This document shows, piece by piece, positions 33,801 through 46,133 of a stretch of 64,000 nt of DNA; positions within the stretch are counted from its first letter, which is position 1; the number at the start of each line of letters is the position of its first letter. The stretch comes from Lycocorax pyrrhopterus obiensis. Lineage: Eukaryota > Chordata > Aves > Passeriformes > Paradisaeidae. The notes under the pieces are model-generated. The model saw only the letters and a list, made by a program, of their open reading frames with translations, did no database searches and was not told the origin of the DNA. The DNA lies in assembly GCA_014706295.1 (NCBI GenBank), contig JACSVZ010000041.1, positions 496,001 to 560,000 of the forward strand, given 5' to 3'. The position numbers and the translations under genes are program-made.

Positions 33801-36800
33801 CTCGAGGGTGATTCGATTACATGGGCTGAGAAAGTTCCTGTTGGAGCAGAAATGGATCTAATTATTGACGCTGACGGTGGCGCGGGCTCGAGGTGCCGGC
33901 GCGGAGGGGGCGGCCGGGCAGGATGCGCTCAGCCATGTCCACCAGCTCCACTCTGAGCACAAGGTCAAGGGCAGAGCTGAGAAAAATCCAGAGTGTCAGG
34001 GTCTGGGCTGCTTCTTCTCCGTTCCCATGCTCCATGGTCCAGCAAAGGCTCCCCGTGCCCCTGCTCCGGAGCAGTGAGTGGGAGCCAGCGCAGAGGGTGG
34101 CTGTGGGTGTGGGAGGAGGAACCCCCACGCTGCAGCTCCTCTTTCAAGGAGCCTTGGATAAGGATTTTCATTCCCTTCTTCCTTCAATTTCAGTGAAACT
34201 GCAATTTTTATGCAGAAGAAAAAAGCCTTGAGAAAACAATCTTTTGGCATGTTTTTAAAGCAAAAAGCCCCTTTTTCTTGGAAAACAGGCCAAAGCCTAG
34301 CCCATATTCCTTGGAAATGGGCCTTGTTCTACTTGAAAAACATCCCAATTTTTTGATGGAAAATTGGAAAATAGACCCAGGTTGGCTCTAGGAGAACGTG
34401 GCGTCGCAGCAAAACTTTCCATGAAAATGATCTGGAGTCTGCACAGAGCAAAAACCCTCGAAAGTGGAATTTCACCCACCCAGCCCAGGATCATCCTGGC
34501 AGACATACTGTGCCACCAGTCGGACCATCCTGGCAGGATGCTCCACTGGTGGGATTGTCTCAACAGGGATGCTGGGCCCCCAAAATCTGGAGCAGCTTCC
34601 ATTGCTGCTCCAAGCACATTGCTGTGGACTCGAGGAAATGCGGGTGCCCTCAGCCACGGCTGTTTGTTTTCTCCAACCCAATATGAGAAAAGAGTCTCTC
34701 CCCTCCCCCCCGAATCTGCCCCGTAATGCGATTCTGGCAGGGCATGTTACCCAATAGGATTTCTATTAAAATGTGATTTCCTTCTGCTTATAATTTCATT
34801 ATAAGGCATTTGTGTAGAACATCGACCCCACAGGTAATATATGGGCAGGGGAGTGAGATTAGAGAGCAGGGATGATTTCTAATGGAGGCTGCAAGCAGAC
34901 GTGAAACAATCAGGGCTGGGTACAACCGCCATCATTCACGGGTGCCTGATGTGGAGAAATACTTCATCGAGGGGTTATTGCCATTTAACACATCTTTCAC
35001 TTCTTCCATCTCTCCTGAATGAAGTGCCCAGCCGTCCTATCCATCTCCGGGCGGGATCTGTCAGCGCCGCTCCCGCTCCTGTTGCGCTGGCGGTGCTGCC
35101 GCAGCCCCCACGCCGGCAGGAAGCAGAGATCTCCTTTATTTATCAGCGCTCGAGGTGTTCCATGGAAATGCAGTCAGGGACACAGCGGTGAGAAGACAGG
35201 CATGTTCACCTCCATCCCTGTCCATGTCCCCCAGACCCGTCCAGACTAAATTCCTATTGCCCCCCCTCTCCCTGCCTGCAGACACCTGGCGTGGTGGGCC
35301 AGGGTCGGCTGTGCTGGAGCTCAAACCCCTCCCCACTGCCTCAAACTCGTGTAAGAACAACCAAACTCAGAGGGCATGCTGAAATGCCGTTTTCCAGTGC
35401 TAAAGAGCAGGAAAAAGGCGGTTTCCCCCTTGCAGCAGTCTGGGGGTGGCGGCGGCCCCATCTCTGCTCCTGGGCAGACGATGCTCAGCCCAGCGATGCC
35501 ACTTGGCATTCCTCCCACACCCGAGGAATAAACACCGCTTTGTTTTAACCCCCCTGGCTGCACAGACAAGAAGCACTCCGAGGCTTTCATAAGCTCATCT
35601 GCATAATAATGCTGGAGAATTCCTATCTGGAGTGATCGGAGTGTCAAAACCCGGAATCCAGCCGTGAATTATAGGGAAGAAGCGTCGCAGGGAAAATGAC
35701 ACCGGTGCGGGAGGGAGAGGAGCTGCCTGAGGGCTGCTCCCGGGCCAGGCACTTTTAAACAAATGTCTGAGCAAGAGGAGGGCGAGTGGAGAGCGGGGAG
35801 AAAATCCGGGGTGCGAGCAGGACGCAGGTTGCTGCTGGAGCCTCGTCCCCTGAACCACGAGCAAATCCTTGTCTGCTCCACGGGTGGGAAGCTACGGCAT
35901 CACCAGAGAGCCCTGAAGCCCCGTGCCGGGATGGGGCCGTGGTCCCACCCGTGCACCAACACTCACTGCAATTCCGGGGGCTCGGGACCTCCCCACCCCA
36001 CTGCGGGCCCGTGGGAATAGAGGCCGCACACCAGATGGGTGATTTCTAGGGAAATCCTGATTTATGGGCAGCAAAACCTGCTAACACCATCACTCTCCGA
36101 CGAGGGAGCCGTGTTTTCTCTGGCATCTGCAGGAACAGGGGCTGCTTTGAGCCGAAGTTTTCCTGAGCCCTCCGGGTGTGAGGCTGGGCGGCGATAACTT
36201 ATGCAAACACACGCTGTTAGCCGGCAGCTGAATTCAGCAGAAATCACGAACTCTGGCTTTGCAAGAAAAACAAAGCCGGTGAAATGAGGCCGGGCAAATG
36301 GAACAAAAGCCCCTTCCTAGCTTGGATGAGAGCAGGAAGACAGGCAGCGCTGCACAGGCTGCGGGAAGCGCACGAACCCGCCGGGAGATGGGGCTTGCCA
36401 GGAGCAGGGGCACCCAGCAGCGCTCTGCCAGGAGCTCCCGCACCCTGCCCCGCAGCCCTTCCTCTGCACGGCCCTTCCAAAGGGCTCCTTGGCAGGAGGG
36501 GGAGATCAAGCATGCGGTCATTGATTTATTCCAGTTATTTTAACAGATTACTGGAAAGCATAAAGAAGGCGGCCGGGCAGTGCTGGGCTCAGCTGGCAGA
36601 GCGTTCCCTCCTGACGGCTCCGTCGCTGCCGAACGATCGCTCCCCGCGGACCCGTGCAGCCGGGAAGTCCCTGGCTGGTGGCAGCAGCTGGCCTCTCCAC
36701 GCCAGCCCTCCACGCCGGGGAGGCATTTCTGTTCTGAGCCGGCTGCTGCATCCTCTGGCAGCATCCAGTTGTTGTTTGGGATTTTTTCCTCCGCCCCCGC

Positions 36801-37080
36801 TGGGTTTCACAGACATTTTGCTGTGCAGGCGGAGCTCGGGAGGGGGTTCTGGGCAGCGCGATTCACCTGCAGCAAAACCCGAGAAGCTCCGGCAGGGGTG
36901 CTGGGAGAAGGGGCACCCGGGCACGAACCAGCCCTGCGGGTGCTCGCGTCCCCTCCAGCACCCCTGAGAGATGCCCTGGGGAGCGGAGAGGTTCCTGCAG
37001 AGCCGAGGCTGTGTGGCAGGGTGGCAGGGTGCCTCCGGACACCAGGATGAGCCCCCCCATGTGCCGGAGTCGCTCGCAGC
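30881..37080. other. Intergenic region, no gene recognised
   Basis: Mixed composition. AT-rich spots lie at about 34180-34380 and 34750-34880. A CpG-enriched patch lies at about 36560-36680, adjoining a short AT-rich element (36510-36560, including TGATTTATTCCAGTTATTTT). No coding similarity is seen. Confidence 0.55.
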
Positions 37081-37084
37081 CTCG

Positions 37085-37275
37085 CACAACCACCTTTTGT
37101 CGCCTTTCCATCCTACTACATATTTATCAGCCTCATTTGCATCGCCTTTGTATGAACCACCGGGCCGGTCGCTGCGAAGTGTCTCTCTTGAAGACAAGCT
37201 GAAGTACGCATCTCCATAATTCTGCCGGCATTTTGACTTCCCAGGACAGAGCCTTTGTTTTATGCTATTGCCAGC
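37085..37275. promoter_or_regulatory. Candidate regulatory element with octamer and SOX/TCF-like sites
   Basis: Non-repetitive sequence contains a perfect octamer ATTTGCAT (37135-37142) three bases before CCTTTGTATG (37146-37154). Read on the other strand this is an ACAAAGG SOX/TCF-like site beside ATGCAAAT. TATTTATCAG (GATA) precedes and CCTTTGTTTTATG (about 37250-37262) follows. The spacing resembles POU-SOX composite sites, though the SOX site is inverted relative to the classical arrangement. Confidence 0.35.
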
Positions 37276-38640
37276 AAATTCCTGGTCGGGTGGGCTCAGG
37301 TTTCCAGTGCGCCATTAGCACGCAGCCGTTCCCATCCAGAGCTCCAGAGAATTTCCCTGTTCCTTTCCAACTCCAAAGAGCAGCAGCCCAGATCCTGTTG
37401 GGAATCTTGCATCTTATTTAGATGCCTGAACACAGTTGGGATGAAAGCCTTTTCTAAAAACTCCAGGGCCAAGGCTCTGCAGGCTCTGCCACCACAGCTC
37501 AGGGCTGTGGTCATTCCTCACCCAGGCACTTTAACCAAAAAGCTCCTTTTCTGACTTCTCACAGCTCCATTGAGTGAGAGGAAATATACTTTTGATTCCA
37601 GACCCTAATTAGGCCTCAGGAAAGGAGGTAATGCGCTCTGTGCTCACCAAAGCGTCCCAGCATCAATCCCAGCTTTGGCAGGGTTCAGTCATGGTTCCCA
37701 AGATGGTGCTGAGGAGGGAGGAGGGTCTGTCCCCCCCGCAAGAGGCCCACTGATATTTCCAGTGGGGATGGGGGGAAGACTCATCACGTGGGCAGAACAG
37801 GCAGGAGGTGGTTTATAAAAATTTTCCATTTCTTGGTGTGAGGCAGCCATTTCTGTATCACATTCCCAAAATTATCTTCCACAGCACTGGTGGGACAGAG
37901 CCCTGTGGGGCTGGAGCGGGCAGTACAGGACCCTGGGATGAGGACACCAGGTCAGGGCAATTGATTTCACGGTCCTGGAAAAGCAAAAACCCCACAGCAA
38001 CAATCTCATCGGATGTTCCTGCAAATACATCCGTGTCCATTAGCCTCCTTGGTGGGTCGGCTGCCTGGAGTGCTGGCTGAGTGCTCCCGCCTGGATCGAT
38101 GCTCCCCGGCTTTATAAACCCACTAATCACCCTGATTTATAGGTAACATGTCTCGGCGGCACCCTGAGGCCTGTGCTTGTTCCGTGGGGAGGGTTTAAAC
38201 CTTTCCTGCTTTTTAGTACTTTTGGTTTGGAGAAACCTGTGGCTGCTGGCTGCCCCCAGCCCTACACTGCCCTCACAAAGTTTGCTGGAGCAGATTGCTG
38301 GGGGCTCCTGGGGAGCACACAAATTCTGTGAGTCAGGTCTGCCTCCAGCACCATGGCAGCTCTAAGGTGCAATATCTGTGCTGTAATTGCACCCTTGAGC
38401 CTGTTCTCTGCCCGGCAACTGGGCTGTTATCTGCAGGGTTTGGCTCATAGAAGCGAGTCTGGCTGCTCTGCACTGTCCTGGGGCTGAAGGATCTCAGAGC
38501 CGGCTCCCAGCTGAAAAATCCCTCCCTGCCTGTGCCAGGGAGCTGCAGCACAGGCAAGGGCCCCTTTAGCACCCAACAACATCCCCCCGCTGGGCAGTGG
38601 GAGTGGGAGCAGCATCGCTGGATCCAGGGTGTCTCCCTGG

Positions 38641-38735
38641 GGTGCTGAGCAGCATCTCCACAGAGTATCGGGAATAATCTCCACAGGGTGCTGGGAAGCA
38701 TCTCCACGGGATGCTGCATCTCCACAGGGTGCTGC
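38641..38735. repeat. Degenerate minisatellite, GGTGCTG...CATCTCCACAG unit
   Basis: About four copies of an 18-24 base unit that includes GCATCTCCACAG, with base changes and length variation between copies. Confidence 0.75.
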
Positions 38736-41700
38736 CTGCAGCCTGATGAGCCCAGGCAGGGCCCCATTCCGCAGCCGTGCTCTGTTCGGCTCATCAAAAG
38801 GAGCTGAAGTGCCTCCCTGATTGCAGTGAATGAGTGCCTCCGTGGGCAGCAAATGCCAGGCACTGGAGAGCTCTTCAATCATACCACGAAATAGATGGCA
38901 CAGCCAGAGCCAGCAGCCAGGAGCACTCGGGGGTTGCCTGGGGACCAGCGCATGCTTGTGAGAGAGAGGATAATGGGGGGAGGAGGGAGAGGGAGCAGGA
39001 ACTCCGTCTCTGGGTGTTGTGGGGGGCTGCAGGAGACCCATCAGCCAGGCTCAGGCACACTGACCTCGTGGTGTTTCTGGTCCTCAAATCTGTGAATCCA
39101 CGGATTTTAAATGTTTTCAAAGAATTTCCTGTACTTAAGGAGAGAGCTGCTCTGGAGTGCTTCCCTGGATGCTTTACTCGTGTCCCGTAAATAATGCATT
39201 AGTTTGCACTTACAGGAGTGAAAACAGCCCGGGTTTGTGTTACTGCTGGGTCTGCTGATCCGGCGGCTGCTCCCGCTGGGGCAGCTCCTGCAGACAGAGC
39301 ACAGCATCCCCCCCTCCCCTGGCTCCTTCCTCCCCACAAACTCCACTCTTCATTCTTAATTTCCCTTTTCCTATTTAATGAGTTGGTAAGCACAGGGATG
39401 ATGCTTGTCTCAGAGTGCCCTGTGCATTAGCCAGAGATGATCCCATTAGGAGCAGTCTAGCGAGCCTGGCTGGATACATCCCATCCCGTCCGGGGCTGTC
39501 GGCCAGCGCTGCAGAGTTGAAGGGTCCCATGGGACCCCCCGCCTTCTCGCAGGGGATGAAAGCTCTCCTGGAGCAGCGCAGGCAGCCCCACACCAAGGAG
39601 CGTGCTGGTTCATGCCAGCCCTTTCCTGGGACAGATCCGCACATCCCTGCTCTGCCACGTTCCAAGCAGTTGTGCCAATGCTTCGCAAAACACAGAGCTT
39701 CACCTGGGAGATGGACAAGTTTCCAGAAGTGTGGGTCATGCTCCAGGGAAATTAATATTTTCAGCTGTCTGCTGGTGAGACAAAGCAGAGAAGGGAAAAC
39801 AGGTTCTGCTGTCGGAACCCACGACCTTCTGGTCCAGGGATCAGGACGGGGCAGCTCATCAGCTCCCAGCTGCCAGAGACACAGCAGGTACTGGGGTGTC
39901 ACAGCATCACTGTTCAATAATTCATCAGAAAAGGCCAAACAGAGGCAAGTGACAGGAGCAGCCCAGCGGCGGGAATATGTGAGCAGCCTCTGGAGTGCCG
40001 AGCTGCAGCGTGGTCCCCGCTCCGCAGCGAGCGCTGCTGGCAAGAGCTGCTTGGAAAACTTTGAGAGGCTTCGCTTCCAGTAACATGCCTGTTGATTTTC
40101 CCTCTGTCCCTCCTGCAACTTTCGTGACATCGTTTTCCCTTTATGCCCCACTTTCCCTTTTCTATTTCCGACCAGAGTGAGAGCGGCAGGACCTCCTCCA
40201 GCACAGCTGCCACGCCCGGTGCCTCCCCGGAACCCCGGAGAATCCCAGGGGAGGCTGAGCCAGCCTTGCGCACCGCCCGGCTGCTGGGGGGCATCCCTTG
40301 CCTCGCTCAGTGTTCGGGGGAGCCCTGAGCAGAGGCTGCACCCCGGGGCTGTGGGTGCGGATCCCCGCTGCCGGTGCCAGCCCCGCGAGCCCGGGCTGTG
40401 CCTCCGATCCACAGCCAAGCGACACCGCGCCCACAGCTCGCCATGGGGCGGGGCTGGCAGGTTCCTGGTGCCCATCCTGCAGGTTAAATCTGTTCCCAGC
40501 CACAAATTAGACATGTCTGTTGAGTTCATCTTAAATTACAGTGCACGGCGGCCCTTATAATTAGGAGCTTTGCTCTGGAAGCACATCCCTGCAGGAACGC
40601 CCTCTGTACACTTCCTCCTCCCGGGGGCAAATCGAGGCAGAGGGGCCCCATCCTGACCATGGAACCCCCAGAGGGTCCAGCTGCGGGCACTGTGGGGAGG
40701 GAAGGTGGCATCATGTGATGCTGCCCTGCACCTCATGCCGGATTTCAGCCCAGTGCAGCCCCAGTTCCAGCTCTACAAGACTGGGACGCAGGAGCGGCCA
40801 AACTGGGTTTTATCCCAAGCCCCAGCCCCAAGCCCTCAGCTCCTCATGACGGGTCAGACCATGGCAGGACTCCCATCAGAGGCACCCCTGTGTGCCATGG
40901 GGAGGGCAGCAGGGCTGGGTCACCTCCGTGCCTCACAGCCTGCTGGAAGCCGCGCAGCACAGCCAGTCCCTGCTCCAGCACCGCTGCCTGGGCAGCTGTG
41001 CCAGGAATGGGTTTGGCTGCTTCCCTCTCCTGGAGCTGCCAGAGTCTGGAGCCAAGTGGCAGCTTCCCAGGTGCCCAGGCAGCTGCAGCATCTGCAGGGA
41101 TGAGCTTGGCACCGCTGGAGCCTTTGTCCTAACAAAAGAAAAAGCAAAGCGCCCAGATTAAAAAAAAAACAGCCTGGAGGAGGCCACGAGCTGCTACCCA
41201 GGCCTGAGCTGAGTGTGGATGGGAGAGGGGTGGCAGATTGCTCCTGCACCAGTGGGTCCCATCGCAGCAGCACGAGCAGTGGGAAGGCACTGGGGTGTTC
41301 CCACACTGATCTGGCCTTTGGGTCAAAACAAACCCAGACAGAACATCCGCAGATTTTTTACAGAAACTTCACATTCTCTCTCACAGATAAAATTTCACTT
41401 TCTGGTTTGTTGTTTTTTAACCAGAATAACCTAAAACATTTCAGAAATGTGCTCTGTGGCCCAGCCCCAGATGCCTCCCAGCATCCTCACTCCAGCAGCC
41501 CCAGCCCCAGTCCCGCTCTTCCCCGCTGTGTCCCACCATGCCGGATGCAACCGCAGCCCACTGTGGCTGGAGAGTACCGGACATGTCCCTGGGCAGTCCC
41601 CTCCTGCCCACCTAATATTTTTGTGGTTTGGCAATTGAGACCCAAACCTTTCCCCTCTTCCCGCTGCCTCTGGTTTTGGCAGTGCTGCCAGAGACCTGCC

Positions 41701-42082
41701 GGATACAGCACAGGGCTCCCAGCAGGGCAGGACATCCCTGCGGAGCCCGAGCTGCTCCATCACCTGCGTAGCGCTGGGGCCCTTGGTGGCAGTGCTGTCA
41801 CTGGTTTACTTCCATCTCCCCAGTCCTTCCTGGTCCCTCTGCCAGTCCCATGCTGGGCACTCCCCTTGTCCCTCCAGCCACGAACACTGCAGGTCCCTGC
41901 TCTTCCCAGTCCTGGGAGGAACCCCCATCCTCTGCGTCTTTATTCAAACACCACCAGGCAGCAGCCAGGTGCCTCCAAGTTGTCACACCAGACGTAAACT
42001 CAGGCCATTGTCCCTCTAGAACGTTTGTCACCTAAAATACCCACTGTGTTTTCCTGCACACTGCTTTAGTTTGTAATTGGTG

Positions 42083-42112
42083 CATATAAATATATAAATA
42101 TATATATATATA
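42083..42112. repeat. AT-rich dinucleotide microsatellite
   Basis: TATAAATATATAAATATATA followed by further TA units, likely length-polymorphic. Confidence 0.9.
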
Positions 42113-43064
42113 CAGAAACACAGTGAGCAGGTCACTATTTACAGCCTGGGCAAGGAGGAGGACCAGAGCCAAGCTTGGCTTTTAGGAATGGGACACAGGT
42201 GCAAGCTGAGGACATGGCCCCAGCCTGTTGGCTGCATGCCAGGGCCATGCACCCGTCATCCTGGAGTGTACATGGGGCTTGGAGGAGTTTAAATAACCAC
42301 TGGCAGTGGGGTGGAGTGGCCAAGTCTGGCTCTGTGGAGCTGTGGGACCCCCTGCCCCAACTCCCCTCCCCTCCACATCCCATGGGGTCCCCCTGAGGAG
42401 CAGACCAGCACCCCACAGCACTGAACCCGGCAATGCTCAGTGCTAGTAGGTGCTGGATGCCAGGACGAGAGTGCCACAGAGGCCCCTGTGCTGCTCTCAC
42501 ATCTGGGCACAAAGACAGGGCCGTGCCAGCCGAGCTCATTCGCCCCGGGAATTTGCGCAAGAGAAGCCCCGGCTGTGCCGTGTGGGAAGCGGCAGAGCGA
42601 GCCCTGGGGCTCCGCTCCAGCCCAAGCACAAACCACCTCCTGCCAGCGCGGATGCCGTGGCTCCGGGGGTTTGAGCTTCCTCCCCACAAGGGATTGAGTC
42701 AGCCCTTCCTGAGGGCACCGGGAGCAGCAGCCTCTGCCAGCACCTCCGTGTGAAGCCACCGAGCTTCCCTCGGGTCCCACCCGACCCCAGCATGCCCCAA
42801 GCGACCCTCGACCCTGCATCAGCTGTCCCCGTGCCAGGGATCGAGGGGGTCCCCAGCTCGTGGAGGCAGCGATGGGGACCCCCTGACCCCAGGCGGCCGA
42901 GGATCGAGGACGAGGAGGGGCAGTGCTGAGTGCCACAGCCAGGGTCCCAGGCGGGCTGCAGCTGACGAGCCCTGCCCAGTGCTCCCAGTGCCGGGGATGT
43001 ACCTGCCGTGGGCTCCACCCCGCCGCCTGCTCGGCCAACTGGCAGGTGACGATGCCGGGGCTTT

Positions 43065-43175
43065 GTCCTTGCCCTGTGATGTTGCCTGTGATTTATAGGT
43101 CATTTTACAGCAGCTGTAAAGAGGCTGTAAATTATAGGAGGGGCATAAATTAGCCACGGACCCCTTTACTGGCCA
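43065..43175. promoter_or_regulatory. Candidate regulatory element with E-box palindrome
   Basis: TTTACAGCAGCTGTAAA at 43104-43120 is an inverted repeat (7-base arms, 3-base centre) containing the E-box CAGCTG. A third CTGTAAA follows at 43125-43131. TTATAGG occurs on either side (about 43093 and 43132). The AT-rich block is isolated in G+C-rich sequence. Confidence 0.35.
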
Positions 43176-44520
43176 TAAAGATCTAAGGCCCACCACAGCT
43201 GCCTTTGGAGCTGGCACCCCGGGACATTCCCGAGGACAGCCAGGGGTGTCTTCAGCCAGACCAGCGAGGCTGTGCCGACTTATTTAGCACAACTCAAATA
43301 AATGGGGCCTTTTATTCCAGCAGGGCCGCAGAGCCGGAGCATGACAGGTGGGGAGGGGCCGGTGCGATGGGGGCAGCCCGGGGGCTCCCTGCCCAGTCCA
43401 GACCTTTCCCCCTTGTTTCGTTGGGGGGAGCAGCCACTGCATCCCCCCAAGAGGGTCCTGGTGGTGGGACCCCCAGCCCGGCACCAGGAGGGTTTGGTGG
43501 TCCAGCCTGGAGACCGTACGCCAAGAGACAGCAGCAGGACAGGGCACGGGGACGACGCCTTCGGGCTTGCAGGTGGCTCTGTCTCCCATCTGTCAGCACC
43601 GGGGTCCCTCCCCTCGTGCCACGTGCCCCCCGTGCCGCGTGGCCCCTGCGTGGAGCCCTCCACATGCACCAAGCCCCCCGAATTCCTGCGCTGCCCGCCC
43701 TGCGCTGCCGGCAGTTGGTGCCCTGTTGTTCTCCGGTGTGACCCTGGAGCACAAACAGCTTTGCAGCTCCTCGCCTGTTAATTACATTATGTCTAACGAG
43801 CAGGATCAGGCGGAAGGGATTAAACCTTGAATCTGCTGCTGCAGTCCTGGAGCACAGGAGAGAAAAGCAGCTTTATCCGTTCAAAATGGGAGTCACTTTT
43901 CACACTGGCTCCAATCCCAGAGCTAATCTCCTTAGTTTGCCCAGTGCACTGACAGCTCCACACACAGGCAGGGCAGGCAGGATGCTCCCGGCCCCAGCCT
44001 CGAAGTCTTCCCTACTTTTTCCAGCCTCAGAGCCTGCTGGACACCCGTGGAGCTCCTGGTCCCTGGGACCACCCAAAATCCCGCGGCCAGGCACAGGGTG
44101 AGCCCCAGGGCCAAGGAGGGACGGAGCAGGGAAGGGAGGGCTACAGAGCAGACAATTCTGCATCTTCAGGCTGGGAACTGCCCAGCTGGAGGGTAGGGAT
44201 TGTTTTGCCCATCGCCTCTGTCAGCCAGAGCGAGCCCCTTGGGCGTGCACTGCCCTCGGGCTCCTGGGTGAGAGATTTGCATGATTACTCGGCATAAATG
44301 TGCCTTTGGTACCGAGCCAGGGGTCACCGTGTGTGAGGCTCGCGGCGCTGCCGGGACGGGGCTGCCGCGGGTCAGCGGCCGGGCTGACACCCCCGGCAGC
44401 GGGGTCACCCCTCGTGTCGCTCAGCCTTCGTGACAGGGCGCTTTGCATCCCAGGAGGCTGGAGCATCATCTGCCTCCCCCACGGCTACACAAGCTCAGCC
44501 ACTGAGCTCCCTGGGGAATC

Positions 44521-44640
44521 CACAGAATCAAGGAATCATTTAGGCTGGAAAATACCCTTGGGATCATCAAGTCCAACTGCTAACCCCACATTGCCGAGCC
44601 ATCACCCCCCGTCCCGTGCCAAATCCGACCCTGAAGCTGC
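44521..44640 (-). mobile_element. CR1-type LINE 3' fragment (minus orientation)
   Basis: CACAGAATCAAGGAATCATT, TTAGGCTGGAAAATACCCTT and GATCATCAAGTCCAACTGCT read as the reverse complement of a CR1 3' end. The match fades after about 44620. Confidence 0.8.
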
Positions 44641-46095
44641 CCAGCACACTCTCCCTGCAGTCACCTGACCTTGGGGTCTCTCAGGAACAACAGGGAAAAC
44701 CTCTGCCCCCCGGCTGGGCATGGGGCTTGGCTCCACGACAGCACCCAGACTTGGTGGCAGCTGGTCACATTCCTGGCATGGGGACACGGCTGCTGGGAGG
44801 GTGACAGACACGGTGGCTGCCCCGGGAAGTGTGGTCAGCTGGGGCTCAGCTCCATGACACCATCCCCAGTAGCTGCAGCACTGGGAGGGGTGGGCGCAGC
44901 CACCGACCCCCGGCCCAGAGCACAGCTGTGAGGCGGCAGCAGTAAATCTGGACTCGTTGCTGGAGACCCCAAGGAGAGCATCTGCAGCTTGTTTTCAGCA
45001 TGAACTCCTGTAAAAAGGGCACCATGTCTATAAATCCATCACGGGGAAGCTTCCTGGAAACCCAGTTTGGCTTCTGTTCCTCTCATTCCCCACGCTCAGA
45101 GCCCCCAGGGCTGCAGCACAGAGGCTGGGAAAGGCTGGGAATGCTGAAGGGGCTTCACATGTCCTACCTCTGAGTCCTGCAGTCACGTCTCAGCACTCAG
45201 AGCAGGAACGGGAGCTCCCACCCTCTGGGCACCAAACCCCCTGCAACAGCTCCCTGCAAGCCAGGAACCTCTGCCAGGACCATCCTCTGAGCCAGGTTGT
45301 GCTCCGTGTCCTCTAGCATCAGCTAAAACAGGTTTTAACGCTTCCTTGGCAACCACAGCTCAGGAGCCAAGAGAAGGGTGAATAAAGTCAAACGTTGGCA
45401 GGTGGAAGTACCAGAGGATGCTCCTCCCCAGCAAATTAAGCCCAGATGAATTAATCAATGAGTCAAATTTAAAAAGCTTTTATGCACTTGTGCAGCTCTT
45501 GCTCTATATATACACCAGTCACCTGCTCCAGAACTGCTGGTCAGGATGAGACCCTGGGGAGAGCTGGCGGCTGAGTCACTTTTACCTGGAAGTGCCCTGC
45601 AGTCATTCTGTTCCTGGCACTGGGTCCCCACCCCCTGCCCACCTGGGGATGCTGCAGGGACCTGGGAGACGCAGGAGAAGATTGGTTGTTTGAGAATAAG
45701 GGAAAGGGCAAGAGGATCCCAGCAGTCCTGGACAGTGAGAGGAGCCATTTACAATCTGGAGGGGTGAGAGAGTTTAGGGTCTGTCTGTGGTTTCCTTTGC
45801 CTTCCTCCTCCTCCTGTTTCCAGCGTGTGGGAGGCATCTTCATCCGGCCTCACCAGCAGCATCAGGCTCATGTGGGTTTGGCAGAGCAAGCGGGCACAGC
45901 TCTCTGCCCTGCTCTATAAATACAGTGGCTTCTCCAGGGCTGTCTAGACAGGAAACAGCCTGAGAACTGGGAGAAAACTCCTTGAGTTAAAGGGGACTGG
46001 GATTGTGCTGGGAGCCCAGGGAAAACTGGCTCCTGAAGCACCCAGATGTGCCCAGGGAGCTCCTCTGGAAGGGGCTGTGGACATCAGGATGCAAA

Positions 46096-46133
46096 GATCT
46101 TAGCAGTCTTTTTCAACTTAATGATTCCATGAT
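46096..46133 (+). mobile_element. Short CR1 3' terminal remnant
   Basis: GATCTTAGCAGTCTTTTTCA followed by ACTTAATGATTCCATGAT resembles the last 40 bases of CR1 (…GGTCTTTTCCAACCTAAATG). It is short and diverged, so the call is tentative. Confidence 0.5.

Larger units (their letters stand above)
37276..43060. other. Intergenic region, no gene recognised
   Basis: It contains a short minisatellite (38641-38735), an AT dinucleotide array (42083-42112), and otherwise unremarkable sequence. No coding similarity on either strand. Confidence 0.55.
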
